Under the pieces are notes generated by a model that saw nothing but the letters and a program-made list of their open reading frames with translations, made no database searches and was not told where the DNA came from. A DNA stretch of 64,000 nt from contig JADJGU010000001.1 in NCBI GenBank assembly GCA_016707885.1, forward strand, positions 871,501-935,500, given 5' to 3'. The position numbers and the translations under genes are program-made. The stretch comes from Sphingomonadales bacterium (lineage in GTDB: Bacteria; Pseudomonadota; Alphaproteobacteria; Sphingomonadales; Sphingomonadaceae). Every line of letters begins with the position of its first letter. The first letter of the stretch is position 1. Below, one piece after another: positions 43,545 to 51,912 of the stretch.

Positions 43545-44021
43545 ATGGCACGATTCATTGCCGCTTTTATCACCGCCGCCGCGCTCGCTGTGACGAGTTC
43601 GGCATCAGCTGGCAGCGTCATATCCAATGATATGAGCCGCTGCACTGGCAACAATGGCCCCGCCGTCAAGGTGGTGGTCAGCGGAATCAAAAATTCATCG
43701 GGGCGGATGCGCGTTCAAAGCTATCCCGCAACCCAGTCGGCATGGCTTGCAAAGGGCCGCTGGCTCAACCGTGTCGAAACCGGTGCACGGGCAGGAAATA
43801 TGACCTTCTGCGTGCCCGTGGCTTCGGCTGGCAACTATGCCATCGCTGTGCGGCATGACGCCAATGCCAATGGCAAAACCGATATCTCGCAGGACGGCGG
43901 CGGATTTTCCAACAATCCCTCGATCAATGTCCTCAATCTCGGCAAACCGTCGGTGGGCAAAGTTAGTTTCTATGTCGGCAGCGGCGTCACCACGATCGCC
44001 GTGAAAATGAAGTATATGTGA
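43545..44021 (+). CDS. DUF2141 secreted protein
   Basis: A 158-residue exported protein with signal peptide (ARFIAAFITAAALAVTSSASA). The DUF2141 core includes IKNSSGRMRVQSYPA, GNYAIAVRHDANANGKTD and GGGFSNNP, an Asp/Asn-rich loop likely to bind Ca2+. The ATG at 43545 has GGAG 10 nt upstream; the ATG at 43536 is only 1 nt from it. It is followed 14 nt later by a lipid kinase gene. Function unknown, but linkage to sphingolipid genes is notable. Confidence 0.78.
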   Translation: MARFIAAFITAAALAVTSSASAGSVISNDMSRCTGNNGPAVKVVVSGIKNSSGRMRVQSYPATQSAWLAKGRWLNRVETGARAGNMTFCVPVASAGNYAIAVRHDANANGKTDISQDGGGFSNNPSINVLNLGKPSVGKVSFYVGSGVTTIAVKMKYM

Positions 44022-44035
44022 GGGATTGACGCAAT

Positions 44036-45007
44036 TTGGCTCTAGTCGCGCTCCTTTCCAATCCACACTCGACCGGCAATAAATCGTTGTTGCCGCAGGT
44101 GCGGACCTATTGTGCGGACAATCCCGATGTCTTCCACTATGAAGTAGAGGAAATCGGCCAGATTGCCCGCGCATTGGAAATGATCGCGCGTGTCAAGCCC
44201 AAGGTGCTCGTCATTAATGGCGGTGACGGAACTGTGCAGGCTGCCTTGACCGAACTTTACCATGGCGGTCATTTCCAGGGCGCTCCACCTCCGGTTGCGG
44301 TACTGCCCAATGGCAAGACCAACCTGATTGCGCTCGATCTGGGTGCCGACGGTGCCCCGCTCGAGGCGCTGGCCCAGATCGTTCAGGTCGCGAAAGGAGA
44401 TCTCTCGGCGCATATTGTGGTGCGCGAACTGATTGCGCTTAGTGACGGCAACGAATCCTCGCGACCGGTGCTCGGAATGTTTCTGGGTGGTGCGGGGCTG
44501 GCCGAAACCATATTATACTGCCGCAACAAGATTTACCCGCTGGGTCTGCCCAACGGCATCAGCCATTTCTTGACCGCCATGGCTGTCCTTTTTTCTGCCA
44601 TATTCGGTGTGAAGGCGGATTTCCTTCCGCAGAAATCGCGCCCGGTGCGCGTGTCCTTCATTCGCGGCGGGGAATTGCAGGGCAGTTTTTCGGTTTTGAT
44701 CGTAACCACGCTCGAAAAGCTGTTGCTCGGCGGACAAGCCGGTCCCTCTGGCAAGACCGGATTCATGAAACTGCTCGCGGTCGACAACCGCCCGCCCGCC
44801 ATGTTCCGGATGATAGCTGCGTCGCTGCGCGGCAAGCTGGGCCAGAGGCAACTCGACGGCGTCCATTTCGAACAGGGCGATGTTATCCGAATCGATGGGG
44901 AGAATAGCAGCGTGATTCTGGACGGAGAGGTTTTCGAGGCAAACAACGAACGCCCGATTTTCCTGCGTTCAACCGCACCGGTACCCTTCTTGAAGCTTGC
45001 AGCCTGA
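44036..45007 (+). CDS. diacylglycerol/ceramide kinase-family lipid kinase
   Basis: A 323-residue DAGK-catalytic-domain protein. It has LLSNPHSTGNKS at residues 7-18, the nucleotide-binding GGDGT at 62-66 (VLVINGGDGTVQAALTELY) and VAVLPNGKTNLIALDLG. The start is TTG with GAGGG 11 nt upstream. Caulobacter has a ceramide kinase of this fold beside its serine palmitoyltransferase in the ceramide-phosphoglycerate (cpg) genes. By position this gene is a candidate counterpart, but the exact orthology is inferred. Phosphorylation of diacylglycerol or a sphingoid base are alternatives. Confidence 0.75.
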   Translation: MALVALLSNPHSTGNKSLLPQVRTYCADNPDVFHYEVEEIGQIARALEMIARVKPKVLVINGGDGTVQAALTELYHGGHFQGAPPPVAVLPNGKTNLIALDLGADGAPLEALAQIVQVAKGDLSAHIVVRELIALSDGNESSRPVLGMFLGGAGLAETILYCRNKIYPLGLPNGISHFLTAMAVLFSAIFGVKADFLPQKSRPVRVSFIRGGELQGSFSVLIVTTLEKLLLGGQAGPSGKTGFMKLLAVDNRPPAMFRMIAASLRGKLGQRQLDGVHFEQGDVIRIDGENSSVILDGEVFEANNERPIFLRSTAPVPFLKLAA

Positions 45008-45047
45008 AGCATTCGCACTTCGGGTGAAATGGCGCTAGAAAACGCTC

Positions 45048-45908
45048 ATGTCCTCGTTTGAACATCTTGTCACCGAAGAACTGGCTGCAACTGTCGACCC
45101 GCAGGTGTCAGCGATGGCGGCGGCATTGGCGGCGAAATATCCGGGCGCCGCTCGGGCGGTGCTGTTTTACGGCAGCTGTCTGCGCGAAAGCCAACTCGAC
45201 GGGCTGATGCTCGATTTCTACCTGATCGTGTCGGACTATCGCGCGGCCTACGGCAAAAGCTGGCTGGCGCGGGCGAACCAACTCGTCCCGCCCAATGTCT
45301 TTCCGTTCGAACATGGCGGGCTGATGGCCAAATATGCTATGCTTAGCGAGGCCGACTTTCACCGACTTAATGGGTCGGAGACACGAAATGTCTCGGTCTG
45401 GGCCCGCTTTGCCCAACCAGCACGACTGGTGTGGAGTTCGGATGTGGAGGCGCAGCAGACTGCCATCGCTGCCATTTCACGCGCAGCGCCGACTTTGCTG
45501 GCCGCCGCCGGATCGATCGACGGTGAAGCGCCGCTCGACTGGTGGCGGCGGGCTTTTGCGCTGACCTATTCGGTAGAATTGCGGGCTGAACGCAAAAGTC
45601 GCTCCAACTCGGTGGTCGATGCTGACCCGGCGCGGTACGAGCGATTCAGCGTGCCCGCAATGGCAGCTATCCCTCCCGGGGCCAAAGCAGGTGGCTGGGC
45701 GCGCCGCCGGTTCGAAGGTAAATTGCTCTCGGTTGCCCGCCTCGCCAAGGCGGCCTTCACCTATTCGGGCGGGATCGACTACCTCGCATGGAAGATTAAC
45801 CGCCATGCGGGTACGCAAATCGAGATCAAGCCCTGGCAACGCAAATGGCCGCTGCTGGCGGCGCTAGTGCTGGCACCCAAATTGCTCGCCAAAGGCGCGG
45901 TACGCTAA
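45048..45908 (+). CDS. nucleotidyltransferase-like protein linked to the lipid kinase
   Basis: A 286-residue protein. VLFYGSCLRESQLDGLMLDFYLIVSDY (residues 38-64) resembles the GS-containing active-site start and acidic D-x-D-like residues of Tam41/nucleotidyltransferase-fold phosphatidate cytidylyltransferases. A basic C-terminal region follows (WARRRFEGKLLSVARLAKAAFTYSGGIDYLAWKINRH). It lies 40 nt after the lipid kinase and is probably co-transcribed. A CDP-activation or headgroup-transfer step on phosphorylated ceramide is plausible but unproven. Its stop overlaps the convergent purU stop by 4 nt. Confidence 0.6.
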   Translation: MSSFEHLVTEELAATVDPQVSAMAAALAAKYPGAARAVLFYGSCLRESQLDGLMLDFYLIVSDYRAAYGKSWLARANQLVPPNVFPFEHGGLMAKYAMLSEADFHRLNGSETRNVSVWARFAQPARLVWSSDVEAQQTAIAAISRAAPTLLAAAGSIDGEAPLDWWRRAFALTYSVELRAERKSRSNSVVDADPARYERFSVPAMAAIPPGAKAGGWARRRFEGKLLSVARLAKAAFTYSGGIDYLAWKINRHAGTQIEIKPWQRKWPLLAALVLAPKLLAKGAVR

Positions 45909-46765
45909 CTCCGGAAAACGACAGTCTTGCTGCCGTTGAGCAACACCCGGTCTTCCAGATGATCGCGCACGGCAGCGGCGAGTACGCGGCTTTCGATATC
46001 CCGCCCTTTTGCGACCAGATCCTCCGCCGTATCGGCGTGGCTGACCGCCTCGACATCCTGCGCGATGATCGGGCCTTCATCGAGGTCGGCGGTGACATAA
46101 TGGGCCGTGGCCCCAATCATCTTCACCCCGCGTGCGTGCGCCTGATGATAGGGCTTGGCGCCTTTGAAACCGGGCAGAAAACTGTGGTGGATATTGATAC
46201 AGCGCCCTGACAGGAAACCGGCAAAATCATCAGACAATATCTGCATATAACGCGCCAGCACGACCAGTTCGGCACCAGTCTCTGAGATCAGCGCCTTGAT
46301 CGCCGCTTCCTGCGAAGCTTTGGTATCGGGCGATATCGGGAAATGGTGCCACGCGGTGTCACCGACCAGCGAGGGTTTCGAGGTATCGCGCGGATGGTTG
46401 GAGACGATGGCGACGACATCCATCTTCAATTCACCCACACGCACCCGATACAGCAGGTCTTCGAGGCAATGGTCGAATTTGGAGACCATCAGCAACACCT
46501 TGCGCGGCGCATCGGCGTTGCGGATCTGCCAATGCATGGCCAACCGCTCGGCCAAAGGCGCGAATTGAGCCTTCAGCGCATCGGCCTCGGGCGCTCCGGG
46601 CAAAGCCTCAAACACCACCCGCATGAAGAATTGCGCGTCCTCGCGGTCGTTAAACTGCTGCGATTCAAGAATGTTGCAGCCATGATTTGCAAGGAAACCC
46701 GAAACAGCCGCAACCAGCCCCGGTGCGTCGGGGCACGATAGAGTGAGGGTGTAACGGGTTGCCAT
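45905..46765 (-). CDS. purU: formyltetrahydrofolate deformylase
   Basis: A 286-residue enzyme hydrolysing 10-formyl-THF to THF plus formate. The N-terminal ACT domain is YTLTLSCPDAPGLVAAVSGFLANHGCNILESQQF. The catalytic formyltransferase domain has KVLLMVSKFDHCLEDLL, VAIVSNH, and INIHHSFLPGFKGAKPYHQAH with the conserved Asn-His pair and later Asp in TADLDEGPIIAQD. ATG at 46765 is used; a TTG 6 nt earlier is weaker. It follows spt by 9 nt on the same strand, so serine/one-carbon balance may link it to spt. Confidence 0.93.
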   Translation of the reverse strand: MATRYTLTLSCPDAPGLVAAVSGFLANHGCNILESQQFNDREDAQFFMRVVFEALPGAPEADALKAQFAPLAERLAMHWQIRNADAPRKVLLMVSKFDHCLEDLLYRVRVGELKMDVVAIVSNHPRDTSKPSLVGDTAWHHFPISPDTKASQEAAIKALISETGAELVVLARYMQILSDDFAGFLSGRCINIHHSFLPGFKGAKPYHQAHARGVKMIGATAHYVTADLDEGPIIAQDVEAVSHADTAEDLVAKGRDIESRVLAAAVRDHLEDRVLLNGSKTVVFRS

Positions 46766-46774
46766 CGTCAAAGG

Positions 46775-47974
46775 TCAGATGATGCCGACAGCCTTGCCTG
46801 CACGTTCAAACCGGCCGAGAATATCCTGCACCTGCTCGCTTGTATGCTCGGCACAGAGCGAGCAGCGCAGCAGCGTCATGCCGGCGGGGGTTGCAGGCGG
46901 ACGGGCTAAGTTGACGTATAACCCTTCGTGCAACAACGCCTCCCACATCATCGCGCCGCGTTCCAGATCGGGCATAATGACCGCGATAATCGCCGATTGC
47001 GGTTCGTCAGTGCCCAGTTGGAAGCCCAGGTCGCGCAGGCCCTTGTGCAGCGTCTTTGAATTTTCCCACAGATGCGCGCGCTTGTTGCCGCCGTGCATGA
47101 GCTTGCGAACCGAGGTCGCGCTCGACGCCATCACGCTGGGCGGAAGGGCTGCGGTAAAGACATAGGGGCGGCAGACAAGACGCAGAATTTCGAACTTGGG
47201 ATGGTTCGAAACGCAGAAGCCGCCCACTGTGCCGACGCTTTTCGAGAAGGTGCCGATGATGAAATCAACATCATCGATGCAACCCTGCTCCTCGGCAACG
47301 CCGCGGCCATTTGCACCGATAAAGCCCATCGAATGCGCCTCGTCGACCAGCACCATCGCGCCATTTTCCTTGGAGATGCGCACCATCTCCTTCAGCGGCG
47401 CGACATCGCCCAGCATCGAATAAACGCCTTCGAGCACGACCAGCTTGCCCGCACCGGCAGGTAGCCGTTTCAGCCGCTTTTCCAGCGCCTCGATATCATT
47501 GTGGCGGAAGGCGACGATTTCCGCATCGCCCATCTTGCAGCCATCATAGATCGAAGCGTGGCTGTCGATATCGAGGATGATATAATCGCCCTTGCCCGCG
47601 ATCGTGCTGATGATGCCCAGATTGGCCTGATAGCCGGTCGAAAAGACCATTGCATGGTCCATGTCGTAAAATTCGCGCAGCGCCGCCTCGACATCGCGGT
47701 GCGGATGGAAAGTGCCGTTCAAGACGCGGCTGCCGGTGGTGCCAGCGCCAAAGTCGTCAAACGCCTGCTTGCCTGCAGCGATGACATCCTCGTCAAAGGT
47801 CATGCCCATATAGTTGTAGGTGCCGAGCAGGATCGTCTCGCGGCCGTTGCAGATGGCGACGGTCGGCGACAAAACCTTTTCCATCACCAGATTGAACGGG
47901 TCAGTCAGGCCAGTTTCGAGCAGCGCGCGGCGCTGTTCAATCAGCGGATCGAATTTGGAGAAAAGGTCGGTCAT
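46775..47974 (-). CDS. spt: serine palmitoyltransferase
   Basis: A 399-residue PLP-dependent alpha-oxoamine synthase condensing serine with an acyl thioester to 3-oxo-sphinganine. The family blocks are LGTYNYMGMTFDEDVIAAGKQAFDDFGAGTTGSRVLNGTFHPHRDVEAALREF, VDEAHSMGFIGANGRGVAEEQG and the Schiff-base lysine in IGTFSKSVGTVGG. It is soluble, with no membrane helix. ATG at 47974 begins 1 nt after the acp stop, so acyl-carrier protein and enzyme are coupled. The adjacent ACP and the SPT-specific sequence distinguish it from KBL/AONS relatives. Confidence 0.93.
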   Translation of the reverse strand: MTDLFSKFDPLIEQRRALLETGLTDPFNLVMEKVLSPTVAICNGRETILLGTYNYMGMTFDEDVIAAGKQAFDDFGAGTTGSRVLNGTFHPHRDVEAALREFYDMDHAMVFSTGYQANLGIISTIAGKGDYIILDIDSHASIYDGCKMGDAEIVAFRHNDIEALEKRLKRLPAGAGKLVVLEGVYSMLGDVAPLKEMVRISKENGAMVLVDEAHSMGFIGANGRGVAEEQGCIDDVDFIIGTFSKSVGTVGGFCVSNHPKFEILRLVCRPYVFTAALPPSVMASSATSVRKLMHGGNKRAHLWENSKTLHKGLRDLGFQLGTDEPQSAIIAVIMPDLERGAMMWEALLHEGLYVNLARPPATPAGMTLLRCSLCAEHTSEQVQDILGRFERAGKAVGII

Positions 47975-47975
47975 A

Positions 47976-48218
47976 TCAATCCGTAAGTTTAAGCACCGCA
48001 TCGACCAGTTGGCCGACATTTTCGATCTCAGCCTGCATGTTCATGGTGATCACGATGTCAAAGCTGTCTTCCACTTCAGCTACAAAATCCATAACCGTCA
48101 GGCTGTCCCATTCGAGATCGCCGGCAAAGGTCGTGGCATCGGTCAGCTCGACGCCTTTTTTGTTGAACGGCGCGATCAGCTCCTTGAGCTTATCGAACAT
48201 TTCGCTGCGGTCGGTCAT
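47976..48218 (-). CDS. acyl carrier protein for sphingolipid synthesis
   Basis: An 80-residue carrier protein. The phosphopantetheine site is LEWDSLTVMDFVAEVED, with the modified serine at residue 39, followed by the acidic helix II expected for ACP. It is distinct from fatty-acid AcpP, and its gene is 1 nt upstream of spt. It probably delivers the acyl chain to Spt, as shown for the dedicated ACP in other bacteria. An acyl-ACP/CoA synthetase partner is not in the window. Confidence 0.9.
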   Translation of the reverse strand: MTDRSEMFDKLKELIAPFNKKGVELTDATTFAGDLEWDSLTVMDFVAEVEDSFDIVITMNMQAEIENVGQLVDAVLKLTD

Positions 48219-48307
48219 ATATTGTCCCTAACTATAATCTGTCGCGCCATTGCCAGCCGAATGCGGCGGTAAAACGGCGATTTCTGGCCCCAATCGATTA
48301 CTGGCCT

Positions 48308-49228
48308 CTATAGCCATCCCTGCGCCTTATACCAGCGCGCGGTGGCTTTCAGGCCATCGAGCGTGCCGATTTGCGGCCGCCAAAGTGCTGCGGGAGGTGC
48401 GGCTTCGCGGTCGATGACCCAGTTTGGGTGGCTCATATAGCTGGCGCGATCGGGCGTCAGCTTGGCCTTGGCGCCCCGCACCAGCCGGTCACCCCAGGCT
48501 GCAGCAAAGAGCAGCGGGCGTGGCGCGGATATCGTGGCTATGCGGCGGCCCAACGCCAAACCGATTGCTCGGGCAAAGCGGTGATGTTCCCATCCGCCCG
48601 GTTCGCCATCATCAGCCTCAAATATCTGTGCAGTCGCATCCTCATGCGCCGGAAGCAGCGCAACGAGCAATCGCGCAAGATCATCGACGTGGATCCATGA
48701 ACCCTTGCCGGCGGGTGGCAACAGGCAAAATCCCTTGGCGGCCATTTTGAACATTTCGAACACCTCAGTGTCTCCGGGGCCGTAAACTCCCGGAGGGCGG
48801 AGGATGGTCCAGTCGAGCATGCTCATGGCGACCAGCTTCTCGCCCTTGGCTTTGCTCGATCCGTAAACCGAAAGCTGGGGTTCGCGCGCGGACAGTGAGG
48901 AGACATGGACGAAACGGCTTATACCCGATTCTCTGGCGGCGCTCAAAAGATGAGCGGTGCCGGTGACATTGCCTGCCTCAAACCCTGCCGCATCAGGCGC
49001 GTTGACCACACCTGCAATGTGCAAAATCGCGTCGGCACCTTCACACAATTGGGCAAGACTTTCGGGTTGGTCGAGTGCTCCTTCCACCCAGTCCACGCCC
49101 GATCTCGCTGGCTGGCTGCGACGGGTGAGCGCGCGTACCTGCCAGCCCGCTTCGATCAGTAGGTTCAGCGTCGCGCCGCCAACAAATCCAGTCGCGCCGG
49201 TCAGGGCGACCACGCCCTTGCCTGCCAT
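48308..49228 (-). CDS. cerR: NAD(P)-dependent epimerase/reductase, probable ceramide reductase
   Basis: A 306-residue extended SDR: nucleotide-binding GATGFVG near the N-terminus, VHVSSLSA, and catalytic YGSSKAKGE (YxxxK). Family and location next to acp-spt match the Caulobacter reductase (CC_1164/CerR) needed to reduce the 3-oxo group. Its ATG overlaps the proB stop (TGATG), so it is expressed from the obgE-proB message; acp begins 89 nt downstream. A nucleotide-sugar epimerase is the alternative, but context favours CerR. Confidence 0.82.
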   Translation of the reverse strand: MAGKGVVALTGATGFVGGATLNLLIEAGWQVRALTRRSQPARSGVDWVEGALDQPESLAQLCEGADAILHIAGVVNAPDAAGFEAGNVTGTAHLLSAARESGISRFVHVSSLSAREPQLSVYGSSKAKGEKLVAMSMLDWTILRPPGVYGPGDTEVFEMFKMAAKGFCLLPPAGKGSWIHVDDLARLLVALLPAHEDATAQIFEADDGEPGGWEHHRFARAIGLALGRRIATISAPRPLLFAAAWGDRLVRGAKAKLTPDRASYMSHPNWVIDREAAPPAALWRPQIGTLDGLKATARWYKAQGWL

Positions 49229-50346
49229 CAGAGCAATACCATCTGGTCGCGGTGGACCAGCACCTGGCGGGGGACCGCGCCTAATATGGCTTCGAGTTCG
49301 CTCGAGCGTTTGCCGCAGATCTGCACGGCATCGACGGCATCATATTCGGAAAGGCCGCGCGCCAGTGTTTCGCCTTCAGCCGTGACGATGTCGATGACAT
49401 CGCCGCGCCGAAATTCGCCCTGCACCTGCTTGGCACCGGCAGGGAGCAGGCTCGCGCCGCCGTGCAGCGCCTTTGCGGCACCAGCGTCGACGATGATACT
49501 GCCTTTGACCGACAGTCTGCCGCCAATCCAGCTTTTGCGCGCGCTGCCGCCTTCGCGTGGCGCGAACCATGTATAGGGCGCGCCACTGTCGAGCGCGGCA
49601 AGCGGGTGGTGGCGCAGCCCCGAGGCAATAGCGAGACCTATCCCTGCACGGGTAGCAATATCGGCGGCGTCGATCTTCGATGCCATCCCGCCCGAGCCCA
49701 TGCCCGACGAGGAGTCGCCCGTCACCATGATGCGGATACGGCCATCGACCTTGACGACCTCGGGAACCAACTGCGCCTCGGGATCGCGCGGATCGCGGTC
49801 GTACAAACCATCGACATCCGACAGCAAGACCACTCCGTTGGCCCCAGCAGCTTGGCCAACTCGCGCAGCCAACCGGTCATTATCGCCGAAACGGATTTCC
49901 TCGGTCGCGACGCTGTCATTTTCGTTGATGACAGGTACTGCCCCGGCACCCAGCAAGCGGTCCAGCGTTGCGGTAATGTTAAGGTAGCGGCGGCGATCCT
50001 CCAGATCGTCGAGGGTCACCAGCATCTGTGCCGCAGTCAGGCCTCGCCCGCCAAGCAACTCAGCCCAGATACCGGAGAGGAGGATTTGTCCGACCGACGC
50101 CGATGCCTGCGCATCGGCAAGGCTGGCGCGGCCTCCTTTTTCAAAACCAAGCCGCCGCGCCCCCAGCGCAATCGCACCCGAGCTGACCACCACGATTTTC
50201 TGGCCTGACTTGTGTCGCGCAGCTATGTCGGCCACCAGCGTTTCGAGCCAATTCCGGCGAACGGAGCCATCGGATTCGACCAGCAGGGACGAGCCGACCT
50301 TTACCACCAGAAGCTGGCACGTGGCGGGACTCAGATAGGCGACCAT
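49228..50346 (-). CDS. proB: glutamate 5-kinase
   Basis: A 372-residue enzyme for the first step of proline synthesis. The amino-acid-kinase domain has LLVVKVGSSLLV, VVVSSGAIALGARRLGF, PVINENDSVATEEIRFGDNDRLAARVG and SSGMGSGGMASKIDAADIA. The C-terminal PUA domain is GASLLPAGAKQVQGEFRRGDVIDI. It overlaps the obgE end by 16 nt and the cerR start by 1 nt. No proA is seen in the window. Confidence 0.95.
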   Translation of the reverse strand: MVAYLSPATCQLLVVKVGSSLLVESDGSVRRNWLETLVADIAARHKSGQKIVVVSSGAIALGARRLGFEKGGRASLADAQASASVGQILLSGIWAELLGGRGLTAAQMLVTLDDLEDRRRYLNITATLDRLLGAGAVPVINENDSVATEEIRFGDNDRLAARVGQAAGANGVVLLSDVDGLYDRDPRDPEAQLVPEVVKVDGRIRIMVTGDSSSGMGSGGMASKIDAADIATRAGIGLAIASGLRHHPLAALDSGAPYTWFAPREGGSARKSWIGGRLSVKGSIIVDAGAAKALHGGASLLPAGAKQVQGEFRRGDVIDIVTAEGETLARGLSEYDAVDAVQICGKRSSELEAILGAVPRQVLVHRDQMVLL

Positions 50347-51377
50347 TCGCCTTCCTCATTATCCCCGCTGGAGGTTTCAACGCTGCTCTTGTCAGGCAGT
50401 GCCGCGATGACGCGGTCGAGCACCTTGTCAACGCCTTGTCCGGTTGCGCCAGAAATCGCGATCACCTCTTGCGCGCCCGCCGCCTCGAGCTGTTCTGAAA
50501 TGTCAGCCATCAACTCTTCGTCGAGCAAGTCGCCTTTGTTGAGTGCGACTATCTGTGGCTTGTCTTCAAGGCCTGCACCATAGGCTTCGAGTTCGTCGCA
50601 TACGGTGTGCCATGCTTCGACTGGATCATCGCCGGTGGCGTCGATCAAGTGAATCAATATCTGGCAGCGCTCGATATGACCCAGGAAGCGGTCGCCAACA
50701 CCTGCCCCTTCGGCGGCCCCAGCAATCAAGCCCGGGATGTCAGCGAGGACAAATTCGCGGCCCTTATGGCTGACAACCCCCAATTGGGGTCGCAGTGTGG
50801 TGAAGGCGTAGGCGCCGACCTTGGCCTTGGTGTTGGTCACCTGATTGATGAAGGTCGATTTGCCGGCATTGGGCAGACCCACAAGGCCAGCGTCAGCGAG
50901 CAGTTTCAGCCGGAGCCAGACCCACAATTCCTGACCATCCTCGCCCGGCTGATGCTGGCGCGGGGCGCGGTTGGTGCTGGTCTTGTAGCTCGCATTGCCG
51001 CGACCGCCCATTCCGCCTTTGAGGAAGGTGATGCGCTGGCCGACCTTGGTCAGATCGGCGAGCAAGGTGCGCTCGTCATCATCGGCCAATATCTGCGTGC
51101 CGACGGGGACCTTGATCACCAGATCTTCGCCGCCCGCGCCATAACGGTCGCGGCCTGCCCCACCGCCACCGCGCGGGGCTTTGAAATGCTGGGTATAACG
51201 GAAGTCGATCAGCGTGTTGAGACCGGCCACCGCTTCAAAAATGATATCGCCGCCACGCCCGCCATTGCCGCCGTCGGGGCCGCCATATTCGACATATTTT
51301 TCGCGGCGAAAGCTGACAGCCCCGGGGCCACCGGCACCGGAGCGGATGTATATTTTCGCCTGATCAAGGAAATGCAT
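50331..51377 (-). CDS. obgE: GTPase Obg (CgtA)
   Basis: A 348-residue essential GTPase involved in 50S assembly and stress response. The glycine-rich OBG domain is KIYIRSGAGGPGAVSFRREKYVEYGGPDGGNGGRGGDIIFEA. The G domain has GLPNAGKST (G1), ADIPGLIAGAAEGAGVG (G3) and LNKGD (G4). The C-terminal acidic tail is short. It is the first gene of obgE-proB-cerR; rpsT/rplU-rpmA, common neighbours elsewhere, are not present. Confidence 0.96.
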   Translation of the reverse strand: MHFLDQAKIYIRSGAGGPGAVSFRREKYVEYGGPDGGNGGRGGDIIFEAVAGLNTLIDFRYTQHFKAPRGGGGAGRDRYGAGGEDLVIKVPVGTQILADDDERTLLADLTKVGQRITFLKGGMGGRGNASYKTSTNRAPRQHQPGEDGQELWVWLRLKLLADAGLVGLPNAGKSTFINQVTNTKAKVGAYAFTTLRPQLGVVSHKGREFVLADIPGLIAGAAEGAGVGDRFLGHIERCQILIHLIDATGDDPVEAWHTVCDELEAYGAGLEDKPQIVALNKGDLLDEELMADISEQLEAAGAQEVIAISGATGQGVDKVLDRVIAALPDKSSVETSSGDNEEGEWSPI

Positions 51378-51490
51378 GGCCCGCCCTTAGGCGAGTAATG
51401 CGCTTTTGGCCAGACTAACGCTAATCGGGCACCATATCCGGTGTCCAATGCAAAATTGACAAAGCTGACACCAAAACGGGCCAAGCCCTG

Positions 51491-51859
51491 TCACATGATG
51501 AAGGCGTTCAATTTGTTCCCATCCGGATCGCGGAAATAACCTGCGTAGAATCCACCATCGCCGCGCGGTCCCGGGGGGCCTTCGCAGGTGCCGCCATTGG
51601 CGAGCGCGATGTCGTAGAGCCGGTGCACCTGCTCCTTGTCCTTCGCTTCAAGCGCCACCATGACGCCATTACCGACCGTGGCGGCATTGCCGTCAAACGG
51701 CTTGGTCAGACCGATCCCCGCGGCACCACCTGGTTTGCCCCAGGCGATGAAGCCGTCAAATTCCATCATGCGCGGCGTAACGAGCTCTGCTGCAATGGCG
51801 TCATAAAATTTGGCGGCACGGGCAAGGTCGTTGGTGCCCAAAGTCACATAACCGATCAT
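51491..51859 (-). CDS. VOC (glyoxalase-fold) family protein
   Basis: A 122-residue single-domain VOC protein: MIGYVTLGTNDLARAAKFYDAIAAEL at the start and GGFYAGYFRDPDGNKLNAFIM at the end, the standard paired beta-alpha-beta-beta-beta modules. It resembles lactoylglutathione lyase-like dioxygenase relatives, but metal ligands are incomplete, so the substrate is unknown. It stands alone upstream of yghU on the same strand. Confidence 0.8.
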   Translation of the reverse strand: MIGYVTLGTNDLARAAKFYDAIAAELVTPRMMEFDGFIAWGKPGGAAGIGLTKPFDGNAATVGNGVMVALEAKDKEQVHRLYDIALANGGTCEGPPGPRGDGGFYAGYFRDPDGNKLNAFIM

Positions 51860-51912
51860 CGAATCATCTCCTCCAAACAGATTGGAACATTATGCGAACA
51901 TACCGCTTGGAG

